NCBI GenBank assembly: GCA_041392475.1
Contig: JAWKLZ010000002.1
Location: forward strand, 1,186,501 to 1,250,500
Source of the DNA: Chitinophagales bacterium
GTDB lineage: Bacteria; Bacteroidota; Bacteroidia; Chitinophagales; UBA2359
Length of the DNA: 64,000 bases
Direction of reading: 5' to 3'
Both the position numbers and the translations under genes were made by a program. Below the pieces are notes generated by a model. The model had not been told where the DNA came from, did no database searches, and was given only the letters and a program-made list of their open reading frames with translations. Below, piece after piece: positions 17,479 to 26,999 of the stretch. Position 1 is the stretch's first letter. The number at the start of each line of letters is the position of its first letter.

Positions 17479-18792
17479 TTAAACTAAGGCTTGTAGCAGC
17501 TCATCAGGAACTTCCATCGTTTGACAAACTTCTTTTTCGGAGAGTCCAATAGAAGCGAGCAGTTCAGGAAAATCTTTTCCTCGACTTGTGAGCATCAGTT
17601 GCGCCAAGGTAAGATAGTTTTCATCGTCGCTTTGGTTGAGAATGCTCTCTCGGATTTGTTCGACCAAATGATTGGGAACCATTTCATCAGGAAAAGCCAA
17701 TAGCTGAAACAGATTGAGGCGTACCTGAAGGTTTCGGCAAAAAGTATCTCGGTAAAATTCGCTGCGATGTGGTTTTTGCAAGGACTTTTCAACCGCCCAT
17801 GCTGCTACGGTCGCACCATACATGGCAATGGTAATGCCCTCGGAGTTGATGGGGTCAAAAAAAGCGGCTGCATCTCCCACCAAATAACATCTATCAAAAG
17901 CCAGTTTTTGAGGCTTGTAGGCATAATCCCGTACCGTTCTGATTTTGCTGACGAGTTCCCCTTCTTCAATCAACTTATTCGTCAAAGGAGTTTGGCGGAT
18001 ATAGGTCAAAAAACGTTCTTCTAAAGTTGCTCCACCCTCTTTAAATTTTTGCAAGTGGGTTCGTGGAATCAAAGCGCCCAAACTTACCTTGTCCTTCAGT
18101 ACAATCTGCCAGACCCATCCCCATTCTCCTGTGTCGGAAATCATGGTCATTGGAGGGTCGTCAAATCTATTTTCAAAAGCAGTGACTTCTCCTTTGCTAT
18201 TCAAATAATCGGACTGATTGAAGTAAGCCCAATAGGCTTGAAACTTAAAGTTTTCGTCAAAATCTATCAGATCGTGTTGCTTCCCTGCCACTACATTTCG
18301 TCCACTTGCGTCAATCACATACTGGGCTTCAATCGTTCCTTTTTCTTTGGTGTTCGTATGTTGATAGCGAACGATTGCGCTATCTTCGCCATTGTCCACC
18401 CCTTTCACTGTTGTTTCTTCGATTACCTTTGTACCCAATTCTTTGCATCTATCCAGCAATATCTGGTCAAACTCTGCCCTTTCTACATGAAGGGCTGGTC
18501 GAGTGAAGCCAAAATTGCGAAAAGATACTGTCCGCAAAACACCGTCCCAATGAACAAATCCGCCTGCTTTTTTGATAAAACCTGCTTCTTCAATGGCTTC
18601 TGATGCACCAATGGCATCTGTGAATTTCCAGAAATGAGGAATCAAACTCTCTCCTACGGTGTATCTCGGAAACTTTGCTTTTTCCAACAAAACCACATCA
18701 ATTCCTTTTTGTGCCAACAAAGCCGCAGCCATTGAACCAGCAGGGCCACCGCCTATTACCAATACTTCGCATTTTTTTGGTATGTGAGTCAT
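17479..18792 (-). CDS. Flavin-dependent halogenase-like oxidoreductase
   Basis: 437 residues. FAD motif GGGPAGS at 14-20, then FPRYTVGESLIPHFW, typical of flavin-dependent halogenases, and a Lys pair in GFIKKAGGF (K74/K75) at the position of the catalytic Lys of pyrrole and phenol halogenases. The halogenase signature WxWxIP reads W226-V-W228-Q-I230-V231, so the Pro is lost. The C-terminal half has VGDAAAFFDPINSEG. It could halogenate a carrier-bound pyrrole as PltA does, or act as a related monooxygenase. Last gene of the operon, 23 bases after the acyl-CoA-dehydrogenase-like gene. Confidence 0.75.
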   Translation of the reverse strand: MTHIPKKCEVLVIGGGPAGSMAAALLAQKGIDVVLLEKAKFPRYTVGESLIPHFWKFTDAIGASEAIEEAGFIKKAGGFVHWDGVLRTVSFRNFGFTRPALHVERAEFDQILLDRCKELGTKVIEETTVKGVDNGEDSAIVRYQHTNTKEKGTIEAQYVIDASGRNVVAGKQHDLIDFDENFKFQAYWAYFNQSDYLNSKGEVTAFENRFDDPPMTMISDTGEWGWVWQIVLKDKVSLGALIPRTHLQKFKEGGATLEERFLTYIRQTPLTNKLIEEGELVSKIRTVRDYAYKPQKLAFDRCYLVGDAAAFFDPINSEGITIAMYGATVAAWAVEKSLQKPHRSEFYRDTFCRNLQVRLNLFQLLAFPDEMVPNHLVEQIRESILNQSDDENYLTLAQLMLTSRGKDFPELLASIGLSEKEVCQTMEVPDELLQALV

Positions 18793-18815
18793 TGTTATTG
18801 TATTTTTGTATGTGT

Positions 18816-19970
18816 TTAAATCTTCAAACGTTTTGCAATGATATTTTTTTGGATTTCGGAACTGCCTGAGTAGATGGTGCTTGCTGTTGCATCCTTGAAG
18901 CTACGAACCATATTCGCATCATTGGAGTGAGCCATTGATTCTTGAATTTGCAACAATTCCATCGTGTCTTTTTTGTACAGTTCTGATGCCTTCAATTTGG
19001 CCATAGAAGAATACAGGTCTGCCGATTTTTTGTTTTGCAGCAGCCATGCCGCATGATACACAAGATGACGAGCAGCCTCCAATTCTACTTTTATGCTTGC
19101 CAATTGATGCGATACTGCTTGAAAATCTTCTCCGTATGCCGTTCCAATTGCTTTTTTTCGCTTTTTCACCACTTCAATCGTGTCTTCGAGCAGTCGCTGC
19201 AAAGTTCCCAAATGTACGGCACTCAATCCAATTCGTTCCCATATCATGGATTTGGTGAACATCACCGCCCCTCCACCTTCTTTGCCGAGCAAATCAGTTT
19301 TGGACAAAGATACATTGTCAAAAAACACGCTGCTCATGGTGCAGGAACGCAATCCCATTTTGTCGACTTTGCCACCTAATTCATACTGTTTCAGTGATTT
19401 TTGCAGGATGAAAGCACTGATGCCTCCAAACATTCCTTTTGCTCTATCTGTTGCAGCATAGGTCAACAGCATATCTGCAACGGGTGCATTGGAGCAGAAG
19501 TTTTTTTCGCCATTCAATACAAAACAGTCGCCTTTTTTTGCTGCCGTTGTTTGCATATTGAAGGCATCCGAGCCACTTTCTGATTCGGTCATTGCATTGG
19601 CTATTATCCATGTACCATCACAAAGCGAGGGCAATAAATTTGTTTTTTGTTGCTCATTTCCATACAGCCAAATCGGTACGACACAAGCCAATAGATGTGC
19701 GCCAATCGCAAAACTGAAGCCATTGTCTCTACATCCATATCCCAATGCTTCTAAACCCACCATCGTAGAAACTACATCCAAACCTCTACCTCCACAAGAT
19801 TCGGGAACCGCCAATCCTGGCAACCTCAATGCACCACTTTTTTGCCAAAGCGTTCGGTCAAATTCTTGCAGTTCATCTCTTTGCGCTGCACCTTGGTTGA
19901 GGTGTTGCTCTGCAAATGCAATGATTTCGGTCTTTAGCGATTGTTGTGCAGTGGTCAAATCGAGGCTCAT
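18816..19970 (-). CDS. Acyl-CoA dehydrogenase-like flavoprotein, probable prolyl-carrier oxidase
   Basis: 384 residues, full-length three-domain family member. It has AMTESESGSDAF and the C-terminal YSGSSEIQKNIIAKRL. The usual Glu before the SEIQ element is replaced by Ser. A Glu at 245 in IWERIGLSA lies in helix G, the place of the catalytic base in isovaleryl-CoA dehydrogenase and in PigA/PltE-type prolyl oxidases. With the adenylation and carrier genes next door, the likely reaction is oxidation of prolyl-S-carrier to pyrrolyl-2-carboxyl-S-carrier, with FAD as electron acceptor. The upstream neighbour ends 6 bases away. Confidence 0.8.
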   Translation of the reverse strand: MSLDLTTAQQSLKTEIIAFAEQHLNQGAAQRDELQEFDRTLWQKSGALRLPGLAVPESCGGRGLDVVSTMVGLEALGYGCRDNGFSFAIGAHLLACVVPIWLYGNEQQKTNLLPSLCDGTWIIANAMTESESGSDAFNMQTTAAKKGDCFVLNGEKNFCSNAPVADMLLTYAATDRAKGMFGGISAFILQKSLKQYELGGKVDKMGLRSCTMSSVFFDNVSLSKTDLLGKEGGGAVMFTKSMIWERIGLSAVHLGTLQRLLEDTIEVVKKRKKAIGTAYGEDFQAVSHQLASIKVELEAARHLVYHAAWLLQNKKSADLYSSMAKLKASELYKKDTMELLQIQESMAHSNDANMVRSFKDATASTIYSGSSEIQKNIIAKRLKI

Positions 19971-19976
19971 GTCATT

Positions 19977-21482
19977 TTATTTTTGAACTTGCGCTAACAA
20001 GGCTTGGTAATTCACTTTTTGAGTTGAAGTAGTGGGTATATTTTCAAGGGCTTCAAATTTGTCGGGTAACATATAAATTGGTAGTACGCTCAGGCTGTAT
20101 TCCCGCAATTCATTGGAGGAAACTGCCTTTTGTGGTGAGTGATTTTGCTTCAATTTGTAGTAGCAAATAATCACTATTTGATGTTGTTCTGCCTCATGCG
20201 CTACTACGGCTACTTGTTCTAAATCAACATTTTGCCCTATACATTTTTCTATTTCGTCCAGTTCTATGCGGTAGCCTCTGCGCTTCACCATTCTATCTCT
20301 ACGCCCCAAAAACACATAATCTCCTGCTTCGTTGCGCTTCACAATATCACCTGTTTTGTACCATTGAGTGTCGTTTTCATCTTTCTCCAATACTGCTTGA
20401 CTTTTTGCCATCTGCTGCCAATAGCCAGGGGTAACTGCTCTGCCACTTACCAACAACTCTCCTTCTGCTTCATTGTTCATGATTTTCGTTTGTATGTGGC
20501 TACAATCTTTGCCTATCGGAAAGGGTTGTAGCCTGTCGGCTGCTATTGAAGGGATTTCAAACCATGTACATACATTGGTTTCAGTAGGGCCATAAAGATT
20601 GAAAAAACGGGCTTGTTCCCACTGAGTTTTTAGTTTTCGCAAAGGCGGAATGGGAAATACTTCTCCTGCAAAAAACACACATCGTAAAGCACTGTGGTCA
20701 TAGCGTTGAAGTTTGCCATAGTTTACCAAAGCACTCAAAAGTGTTGGGGTGGCATACAGGATAGAACCTTTGTATTTTTCCAACAAAGCTGCCAACAGTC
20801 GAGGGTTTTGGGTTTCTTCGGGTTCAAACAACGCCAAAGTTGCCTTGTTCTTCAATGCCACATAGACATCAAAAATGGATAGATCGAAATGGAAAGGGGC
20901 GATTGAAGCAAATACATCGTTTTCGGAAAAACCAAAGGTTTCGTCTGCCCAATCCACAAAACTCAGCGCATTGTCGTGTGTAATCATCACTCCTTTGGGT
21001 TTGCCTGTAGAGCCTGAGGTGTTGAGAATATACGCTAAATCGTCGGGAATTGGTTGCTGCAATATTGGGTTTTGTGGTCTTTGGAGTAGGTAAAATTCTT
21101 CCAATTCTACACAATCGTATTGCTGCAAATGAGGTAGATATGATGGCTCTATTGTCTTGTCGAGCAGCAGCGCGTGAAGTTGATTGTCTTCGATGATGTG
21201 TAGGTTTCGCTCAATTGGGGCGTTTTTATCCAATGGAACATAGACGTTTTCAGCCAAAATTACGCCTCCTATGGCGAACAGAGCATTTTTTTTGGAATTT
21301 GCCAAAATACCAACTCGCTTTTGGGCTTGTAAGCCAGCAGCGCATAAAGTATTTTTCCAATGCTGCCATGCTTCTTGAAGTTTTCGGTAACTGATGGCTT
21401 CTTCTTGACAAACCAATGCAGTTTTGTCAGGACTGGATTGGGCTGCTACATTTTGAAGCATGATGGATAAAGTAGGGTTCAT
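19977..21482 (-). CDS. Stand-alone NRPS-type adenylation enzyme, predicted L-proline:carrier ligase
   Basis: 501 residues, complete adenylation enzyme: A3 TSGSTGKPKG (155-164), A4 FHFDLSIFD, A5 NLYGPTET, A7 YKTGD, A8 GRRDRMVKRRGYRIE and the A10 Lys489. Aligning by hand to the phenylalanine domain gives pocket residues D200 L201 F204 Y243 F270 A272 L296 V304 C305 K489. From memory, PltF/RedM-type proline enzymes read DLLYLALVCK, which differs only by Leu to Phe at two places. DltA (D-alanine) is similar in length but I judge it a poorer fit. It charges the carrier encoded 10 bases upstream. Confidence 0.85.
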   Translation of the reverse strand: MNPTLSIMLQNVAAQSSPDKTALVCQEEAISYRKLQEAWQHWKNTLCAAGLQAQKRVGILANSKKNALFAIGGVILAENVYVPLDKNAPIERNLHIIEDNQLHALLLDKTIEPSYLPHLQQYDCVELEEFYLLQRPQNPILQQPIPDDLAYILNTSGSTGKPKGVMITHDNALSFVDWADETFGFSENDVFASIAPFHFDLSIFDVYVALKNKATLALFEPEETQNPRLLAALLEKYKGSILYATPTLLSALVNYGKLQRYDHSALRCVFFAGEVFPIPPLRKLKTQWEQARFFNLYGPTETNVCTWFEIPSIAADRLQPFPIGKDCSHIQTKIMNNEAEGELLVSGRAVTPGYWQQMAKSQAVLEKDENDTQWYKTGDIVKRNEAGDYVFLGRRDRMVKRRGYRIELDEIEKCIGQNVDLEQVAVVAHEAEQHQIVIICYYKLKQNHSPQKAVSSNELREYSLSVLPIYMLPDKFEALENIPTTSTQKVNYQALLAQVQK

Positions 21483-21492
21483 TTTGAAGGGT

Positions 21493-21750
21493 TTATCCTA
21501 TTTTGGATTGAACAAACGCAACCATGAGGTCAATGCTGTTCATATTGCTGTGATCTACCTCATGGGGTTCAAACTCTATTCCAAAGGTTTCTTCCAAAAA
21601 GTCCACCAATTGCAGCACAGATATAGAATCTATAATGCCTGACGAAATAAGTGGCATGTCATTCTTCAAATCTTCCGCAGCATCCGAAAAATGTTCTTCG
21701 AGGATGTACGCTCTGATTTGGTTAATAATGGCTTGTTTGTCTGTACTCAT
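21493..21750 (-). CDS. Free-standing peptidyl/acyl carrier protein
   Basis: 85 residues. Four-helix carrier with the phosphopantetheine attachment Ser42 in GIIDSISVLQLV. The surrounding DS (not DSL) motif and acidic helices are like those of PltL/PigG and DltC carriers. It is sandwiched between the adenylation gene (10 bases downstream) and an MBOAT gene (9 bases upstream). This order suggests that the charged carrier serves both the dehydrogenase and the membrane acyltransferases. No phosphopantetheinyl transferase gene is in the window, so activation must come from elsewhere. Confidence 0.88.
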   Translation of the reverse strand: MSTDKQAIINQIRAYILEEHFSDAAEDLKNDMPLISSGIIDSISVLQLVDFLEETFGIEFEPHEVDHSNMNSIDLMVAFVQSKIG

Positions 21751-21759
21751 TGTATGATT

Positions 21760-24321
21760 TTATTGAAGTTTTAAATAATCTACCAATTCTTTGTAGAGCC
21801 TATCTGCCACCAATTGATGTGCTTTGGCATTTGGATGTTTGTCTATTCTTGATACATGAAGGTCATCATATATATAATTGTCATATACATTTTCTAAGTT
21901 AAATAGTTCATATCCTGCTTGTTTCACGGTAAGCCTGTATTTTTTGAAGTCATCTTTTATTCCTAAAGAAGGGTAGTACAACAAGATAGGCTTCATATTG
22001 TATTTTTTACAGATTGTCGAAAAATGGTACAATGACCATTCCTTGATAAACTTGCCTGTTTGGTTTGCTTTTTCAGGTGTAATGATGGTATTTTCATCAA
22101 ATTCTTGTGACTCTAAAACTTTTTCCAGTTCAGGATAAAGCTTCTTTTTCTGTGTAAGTATTCTTTGCAGTGGACCAAACAAGTTCTGTGCTCTTGAGAA
22201 GTGATCCACCAATATCACATAGTTGGGTTTAAAAGTTTGCACTTCCGATTCTAATAAATAAGCGAGTTGGAAAGCCTGTGTTCCGCTACCCAATGAAAAA
22301 TTAATGATTTCGAAATGTAGGGAATCAGAGCCAAAATTTTCGTTTAGTCTTAGCTCGGTAATGCTTTCAAATACTTCTTCATCATGTATGCCATAGCCAA
22401 TTGTAGGAGAACCTCCTAAAATAGCAATTCTTATGGTATTCGGTGGAGGTATTTTTTCATAGTCTTTATCACGCAAACCCCACTTGTTGGTAGAAAACCG
22501 CTTTCCACGAAAAGATGCCTTTTGGTTGGGAAGCATTTTTAACAACATCACATCATTTCTGTTCTCAACAAAATCCTGTTGAGAAAAAGAATCCGCTGCA
22601 TCATCAGGCATTTCGGTCGAAATCTTTGCGTTGACATCTTTCCATGCTTGATAAACTGGACGAATAAAAAATATGTTTTTCCAATTATTATTGACCAAGA
22701 AATCATTTATTTGGTCATCCCACAATTGGGAGGATATATCTACCTTCAAAATATCTTCATAATAACCTTCATACTCTCTATTGGCATCATTTTCATTCAA
22801 TTCTCCTCCTCTTGCAAACTTAGCAATATCCAAATTAATATTCTCTCTAACAAATAAAAATAAGATTAAATACATTGCAGTCAAAGATAGATAGCTCCAT
22901 GTAGGAGTTCCTGCTTTTAAAGAATAGTTTTGTAAGTAATTTCGATAGAGGAAAAAGCCAATTCCCAGCAATAAAATAGCAGTTAGAAGATACACTCCTA
23001 CACGCAGCCAACTTACCCAATCGTCTATAAAAGCCAGTTGAATTATGGCAAGCCACTCCTCTAAGGTCGCATTGGTCCACATCGAATACAACACTGCAAT
23101 GGACAAGAACACTGCAACTACTTTTGCTGCATGAAACACGCACCCTGCAAAAGTTTTGGAAGGCGTGTATTTTTTGTTTTCCAACAGCATACTCGTTGTA
23201 GCCAAAATTCCAAATATGCTCCAATACAACACACTTGTAAAACGTATGGGATTGCTACCCAATATCCATGCCCACTGATAGATATGGAAGAACCAAGTAA
23301 AAAAGAAGGTAATCAGTGCAGATAATAGTAAGGCATGTTTCGGTGTAGTTTTACGCAATTTGAAGTAAACAGGATAATAACACAACTTCATTAGGAAGCT
23401 TTTCCAATAAATATTGATTCGTCTAAATAAGTCGGAAAAACTACTTGCAAAAAACATATAATTGAAGATGTCGGGCAGATTGTAGCCAAACAAACGCAAT
23501 ACACCAACAGACAAAGACAATATTCCTATCAAGCGAATCACTGTCAAATAAGTAGCTATGATGTATTGACTCACTTTCTCAACTCCATCAATCGTTGTCA
23601 AATCTGGCACTGCAAAATAATACAACCAACGATAGATTAAAAAACAAATCACACTCCACAGAATTAAATTGATGCCTCGCTGATAAATAAAGGTATCGGA
23701 TTGATTGTAGTAAGTGCTTAAATAGGTTTTGTAATCTACAATGGGAAATAGGGGGAAGACAATATTGGGCAGCATAAAAAAGTAATTCAGCCGATGCCAA
23801 ATAGAAGCAGATTCTTTTTCATACTTCAATTCGTACAGATATACAATCGTGCGAAACATGAAAATAGCGGCAAAAACTGTTAGTCCATGATTAGACAAAG
23901 GCGACCAAACAATTCCTATTCTGGCAAGTGCTAGATAAATTCCCACAGATAAGACCAATAATCGGCGAATCGTCATAGAAATAGGGAGGTGGCAAAGCCC
24001 CAAAATGCCGAATCCCATGAGTAATAAAGTTCCTGCATCTCCAAACCTTAAAAACAAAAATAGGGTGAACACGAAGCTGAAGAAAAAAACAATGGGTCTA
24101 AATCGAATAGGGCTAACTGAATGAATGAAAAAGAATCCCATCACCAAAAACAAAAATCGCTCTAACCATAAATCTGCTTCTATATGGAAGGAATAGACCA
24201 AATACCAAATCAAACTAAGTTGAAGTAATTGAGAAAACAATGCTGCGAAAAAGGTAATATTGGTCATTTTATGAGGTTTAATAATGCTCCTCTCCGTTTT
24301 TATTTCAATTGCTTGTGACAT
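21760..24321 (-). CDS. MBOAT O-acyltransferase fused to SGNH domain, paralog 1
   Basis: 853 residues. About 12 membrane segments (20-490). The MBOAT core runs DIFNYMFFASSFSDLFRRINIYWKSF..YYPVYF and the catalytic His346 lies in FTWFFHIYQW. A soluble C-terminal domain (from about 600) opens with RGKRFSTNKWG, has the SGNH nucleophile Ser638 in GGSPTIGYG, NFSLGSG as the oxyanion block, and DKHPNAKAH near 827 for the Asp/His pair. Known systems split these roles (DltB plus DltD, PatA plus PatB, AlgI plus AlgJ/X). Third gene in operon order, directly before the carrier gene. Predicted to pass an acyl group across the membrane to a glycan. Confidence 0.82.
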   Translation of the reverse strand: MSQAIEIKTERSIIKPHKMTNITFFAALFSQLLQLSLIWYLVYSFHIEADLWLERFLFLVMGFFFIHSVSPIRFRPIVFFFSFVFTLFLFLRFGDAGTLLLMGFGILGLCHLPISMTIRRLLVLSVGIYLALARIGIVWSPLSNHGLTVFAAIFMFRTIVYLYELKYEKESASIWHRLNYFFMLPNIVFPLFPIVDYKTYLSTYYNQSDTFIYQRGINLILWSVICFLIYRWLYYFAVPDLTTIDGVEKVSQYIIATYLTVIRLIGILSLSVGVLRLFGYNLPDIFNYMFFASSFSDLFRRINIYWKSFLMKLCYYPVYFKLRKTTPKHALLLSALITFFFTWFFHIYQWAWILGSNPIRFTSVLYWSIFGILATTSMLLENKKYTPSKTFAGCVFHAAKVVAVFLSIAVLYSMWTNATLEEWLAIIQLAFIDDWVSWLRVGVYLLTAILLLGIGFFLYRNYLQNYSLKAGTPTWSYLSLTAMYLILFLFVRENINLDIAKFARGGELNENDANREYEGYYEDILKVDISSQLWDDQINDFLVNNNWKNIFFIRPVYQAWKDVNAKISTEMPDDAADSFSQQDFVENRNDVMLLKMLPNQKASFRGKRFSTNKWGLRDKDYEKIPPPNTIRIAILGGSPTIGYGIHDEEVFESITELRLNENFGSDSLHFEIINFSLGSGTQAFQLAYLLESEVQTFKPNYVILVDHFSRAQNLFGPLQRILTQKKKLYPELEKVLESQEFDENTIITPEKANQTGKFIKEWSLYHFSTICKKYNMKPILLYYPSLGIKDDFKKYRLTVKQAGYELFNLENVYDNYIYDDLHVSRIDKHPNAKAHQLVADRLYKELVDYLKLQ

Positions 24322-24387
24322 ACTAAAATTTTCAACTTCCTTTTATTCATCTGAATTATGGCTCAATCTACACGTTTGTAGTGTTTT

Positions 24388-26946
24388 TTATTTTAGGTTC
24401 AGATACTTCACTAACTCTCCATAAAATCTCTCTGCAATTAGCCTATGTGCTTTGGCATTAGGGTGCTTATCGTATTTTGATATTTTTAATTCTTCAACTG
24501 AATACTGATTGAATACATCCTTCATATCTATCAAATCATAACCCGCATCCTCTAACATAGGTTTATACAATGTATATGTACTTTTTTTATCAATCAAAGA
24601 AGGGTAATACATCAGAATAGGTTGTAAATCTGACATTTTACAGACACTGGAAAAATAATACATACTCCATTCTCTCAGTAATGCTTCCTTTTCTCTCATC
24701 TGTTTTGGTGTAATCAAAGTATGCTCATTTATATCCTCTGCTTCCAAGAATGCTTCCATTTCAGGATAAAAAACAATTCCTTTTCTATACAAACTTTGTA
24801 TTTTCCTAATGAGTACATTTTTACTAGAAAAGTGATCCACCAATATCACATAATCAGGCTGAAAAGCCAACACTTGCTCCTTTAATAAATAAGCAAGCTG
24901 AAATGTTTGTATTCCAACACCTTGCGAAAAATTAAGAATTTCAAAACGCAGTGAATCATTCCCAAAGCTTTCATTGAGCTTTCTTTCTGTTATTGCTTCA
25001 AATACTTCGTCATCGTGTATTCCTGCCCCAAGTGTAGGAGACCCTCCTAAAAGCGCAATCCTTATGGTATTGGGAGCAGATTCTTTTTCATAATCCTGAT
25101 CCCGAAAACCCCATTGATTCGTAGAAAAACGCTTTCCTCGAAAAGTGCTTTTTTGATTGGGCAACCAATCGTATTCCAGCACATCATTCGTGGTTTTGCT
25201 AAAATCCTTTTTATCCAAAGTTCCCAATTTTATTTCAGACGTTTCTTCAGAATAGGTTTCAGTTGTCTCATCCCACAACCCCATCAACATTCGAAATAAA
25301 AAGAATTCGCTCCAGTCAGCATTGCGTAATGAAAGACTGATTTGATCGTCCCACAATTGAGAGGAAATATCTACCTTCAAAATATCTTCATAGTAACCTT
25401 CGTATTCTTGGGTTGCATCGTTTTTGTTCAATTTTTCCCCTACTTCAAATGCCACCATTTGAGGGTTTGTACTGTCTTTCACAAAAAATAAAAAAACAAG
25501 GTACAATATTCCTAATGAACAGTAATTGAACCACGGCTTTTCTTCCTTCCACTCTAAATATTCACCATAATTTCGGTAAATATAAAAACCTACTGCTACC
25601 AATAAAATTACTCCTACAAAAAAAGCAACTCCCCAAAGCCAATCTATCCATTCATCGTAAAAGGCAATTTGAATAATAGCCCACCATTCTGACAATGTAG
25701 CTTGCGTCCACATCGAATACAATATTGCTATCGTTGTGAATACCCCAACTACCTTTGCAGCATGGAGCAGCGCAGCAGAGAAGGTTCTCGAAACCTTTGT
25801 CTTTTTTGTTTCCATCAACATACTGACTGTTGCCAAAATACCAAATATACCCCAATAAAGAATACTCGTAGGACGTATGGGATTGCTACCCAATATCCAA
25901 GCCCACTGATAAATATGAAAAAACCATGTAAAGAAAAACGTAATAAGGGCAGACAATAAAAGGGCATATTTAGGCGTAATTTTACGCAATTTGAAGTAAA
26001 CAGGATAGTAACAGATTTTCATCAAAAAGGTCTTCCAATAGATATTGATGCGCCGAAACAAATCTGAAAAACTGCTCGCCAAAAACATATAATTGAAGAT
26101 GTCGGGCAGATTGTAGCCAAACAAGCGCAACACGCCAACTGATAAAGACAAAATTCCCACCAATCGAATGACCGTCAAATAGGTCGCAATGATGTATTGC
26201 CCAACTCCCCATACGCCTTCAATTGCAGCTACATCTGGCACTGCAAAATAGTACAACCAACGGTAAATCAATAAACAAATCACACCCCATAAAATCAAAT
26301 TGATGCCTCGTTGGTAGATAAAGGTCGCTGGTTTATCGTAATAACTACTTAGATAGGTTTTGTAGTCCACAATTGGAAATAGAGGAAATACAATATTGGG
26401 CAACAGAAAAAAGTAATTCAACCTGTGCCAAATCAAGGCAGATTCTTTTTCATACTTCAATTCGTACAAATACACAATCGTGCGAAACATAAAAATGGCT
26501 GCAAATACAGTCAAGCCATGTGAACTAAAAGGAGTCCATACGTAGCCCAATCTACCCAGTGCAAAAAAAATGCCTACCCCCAAGACCAACAGTTTGCGAA
26601 TAGATAAGGATATGTGTACATGGCACATACCAAAAATTCCCAGTCCCGTTAATAGCAGTATGGTAGCATCCTGAAAGCTGAGAAACAAAAACAAAGTGCA
26701 AACAAAACTACTCAGAAAAACAATGGGTTTGTAATTGATAGGTGTTAGACTGTGAATGCCAAAAAAAACCACTACAAGGGGAAGAAATCGCTCCAACCAC
26801 ATATCCGCTTCAATGTGAAGCGCATACACCAAATACCAAATCAAACTCAGTTGAAGTAATTGAGAAAACAATGTGGCAAGGAATGTAAGATTGCCAGTTT
26901 TTCGATTGTTTAAAGTAATGTTGTCTATTTGTACTTCTATTGCCAT
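24388..26946 (-). CDS. MBOAT O-acyltransferase fused to SGNH domain, paralog 2
   Basis: 852 residues with the same layout as its neighbours: membrane MBOAT part with FTWFFHIYQW, then FRGKRFSTNQWG, GGSPTLGAG, NFSQGVG and DKHPNAKAH. It is closest to paralog 3, and long stretches of DNA in the MBOAT half are almost identical. The loop between the membrane part and the SGNH part (about 480-600) is the most divergent, as is the part after the Ser block, which suggests that the acceptor or the acyl specificity differs. 66 bases from paralog 1. Confidence 0.82.
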   Translation of the reverse strand: MAIEVQIDNITLNNRKTGNLTFLATLFSQLLQLSLIWYLVYALHIEADMWLERFLPLVVVFFGIHSLTPINYKPIVFLSSFVCTLFLFLSFQDATILLLTGLGIFGMCHVHISLSIRKLLVLGVGIFFALGRLGYVWTPFSSHGLTVFAAIFMFRTIVYLYELKYEKESALIWHRLNYFFLLPNIVFPLFPIVDYKTYLSSYYDKPATFIYQRGINLILWGVICLLIYRWLYYFAVPDVAAIEGVWGVGQYIIATYLTVIRLVGILSLSVGVLRLFGYNLPDIFNYMFLASSFSDLFRRINIYWKTFLMKICYYPVYFKLRKITPKYALLLSALITFFFTWFFHIYQWAWILGSNPIRPTSILYWGIFGILATVSMLMETKKTKVSRTFSAALLHAAKVVGVFTTIAILYSMWTQATLSEWWAIIQIAFYDEWIDWLWGVAFFVGVILLVAVGFYIYRNYGEYLEWKEEKPWFNYCSLGILYLVFLFFVKDSTNPQMVAFEVGEKLNKNDATQEYEGYYEDILKVDISSQLWDDQISLSLRNADWSEFFLFRMLMGLWDETTETYSEETSEIKLGTLDKKDFSKTTNDVLEYDWLPNQKSTFRGKRFSTNQWGFRDQDYEKESAPNTIRIALLGGSPTLGAGIHDDEVFEAITERKLNESFGNDSLRFEILNFSQGVGIQTFQLAYLLKEQVLAFQPDYVILVDHFSSKNVLIRKIQSLYRKGIVFYPEMEAFLEAEDINEHTLITPKQMREKEALLREWSMYYFSSVCKMSDLQPILMYYPSLIDKKSTYTLYKPMLEDAGYDLIDMKDVFNQYSVEELKISKYDKHPNAKAHRLIAERFYGELVKYLNLK

Positions 26947-26999
26947 ATAAAACTCGTTTCATTACATTAAAAACATACATATTACACATTAATAATTCG

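Noticed and set aside
18049..18603. Open frame of 184 codons antisense to the halogenase-like gene
   Set aside because: Shadow of a conserved coding region; no start context and no recognisable protein features.
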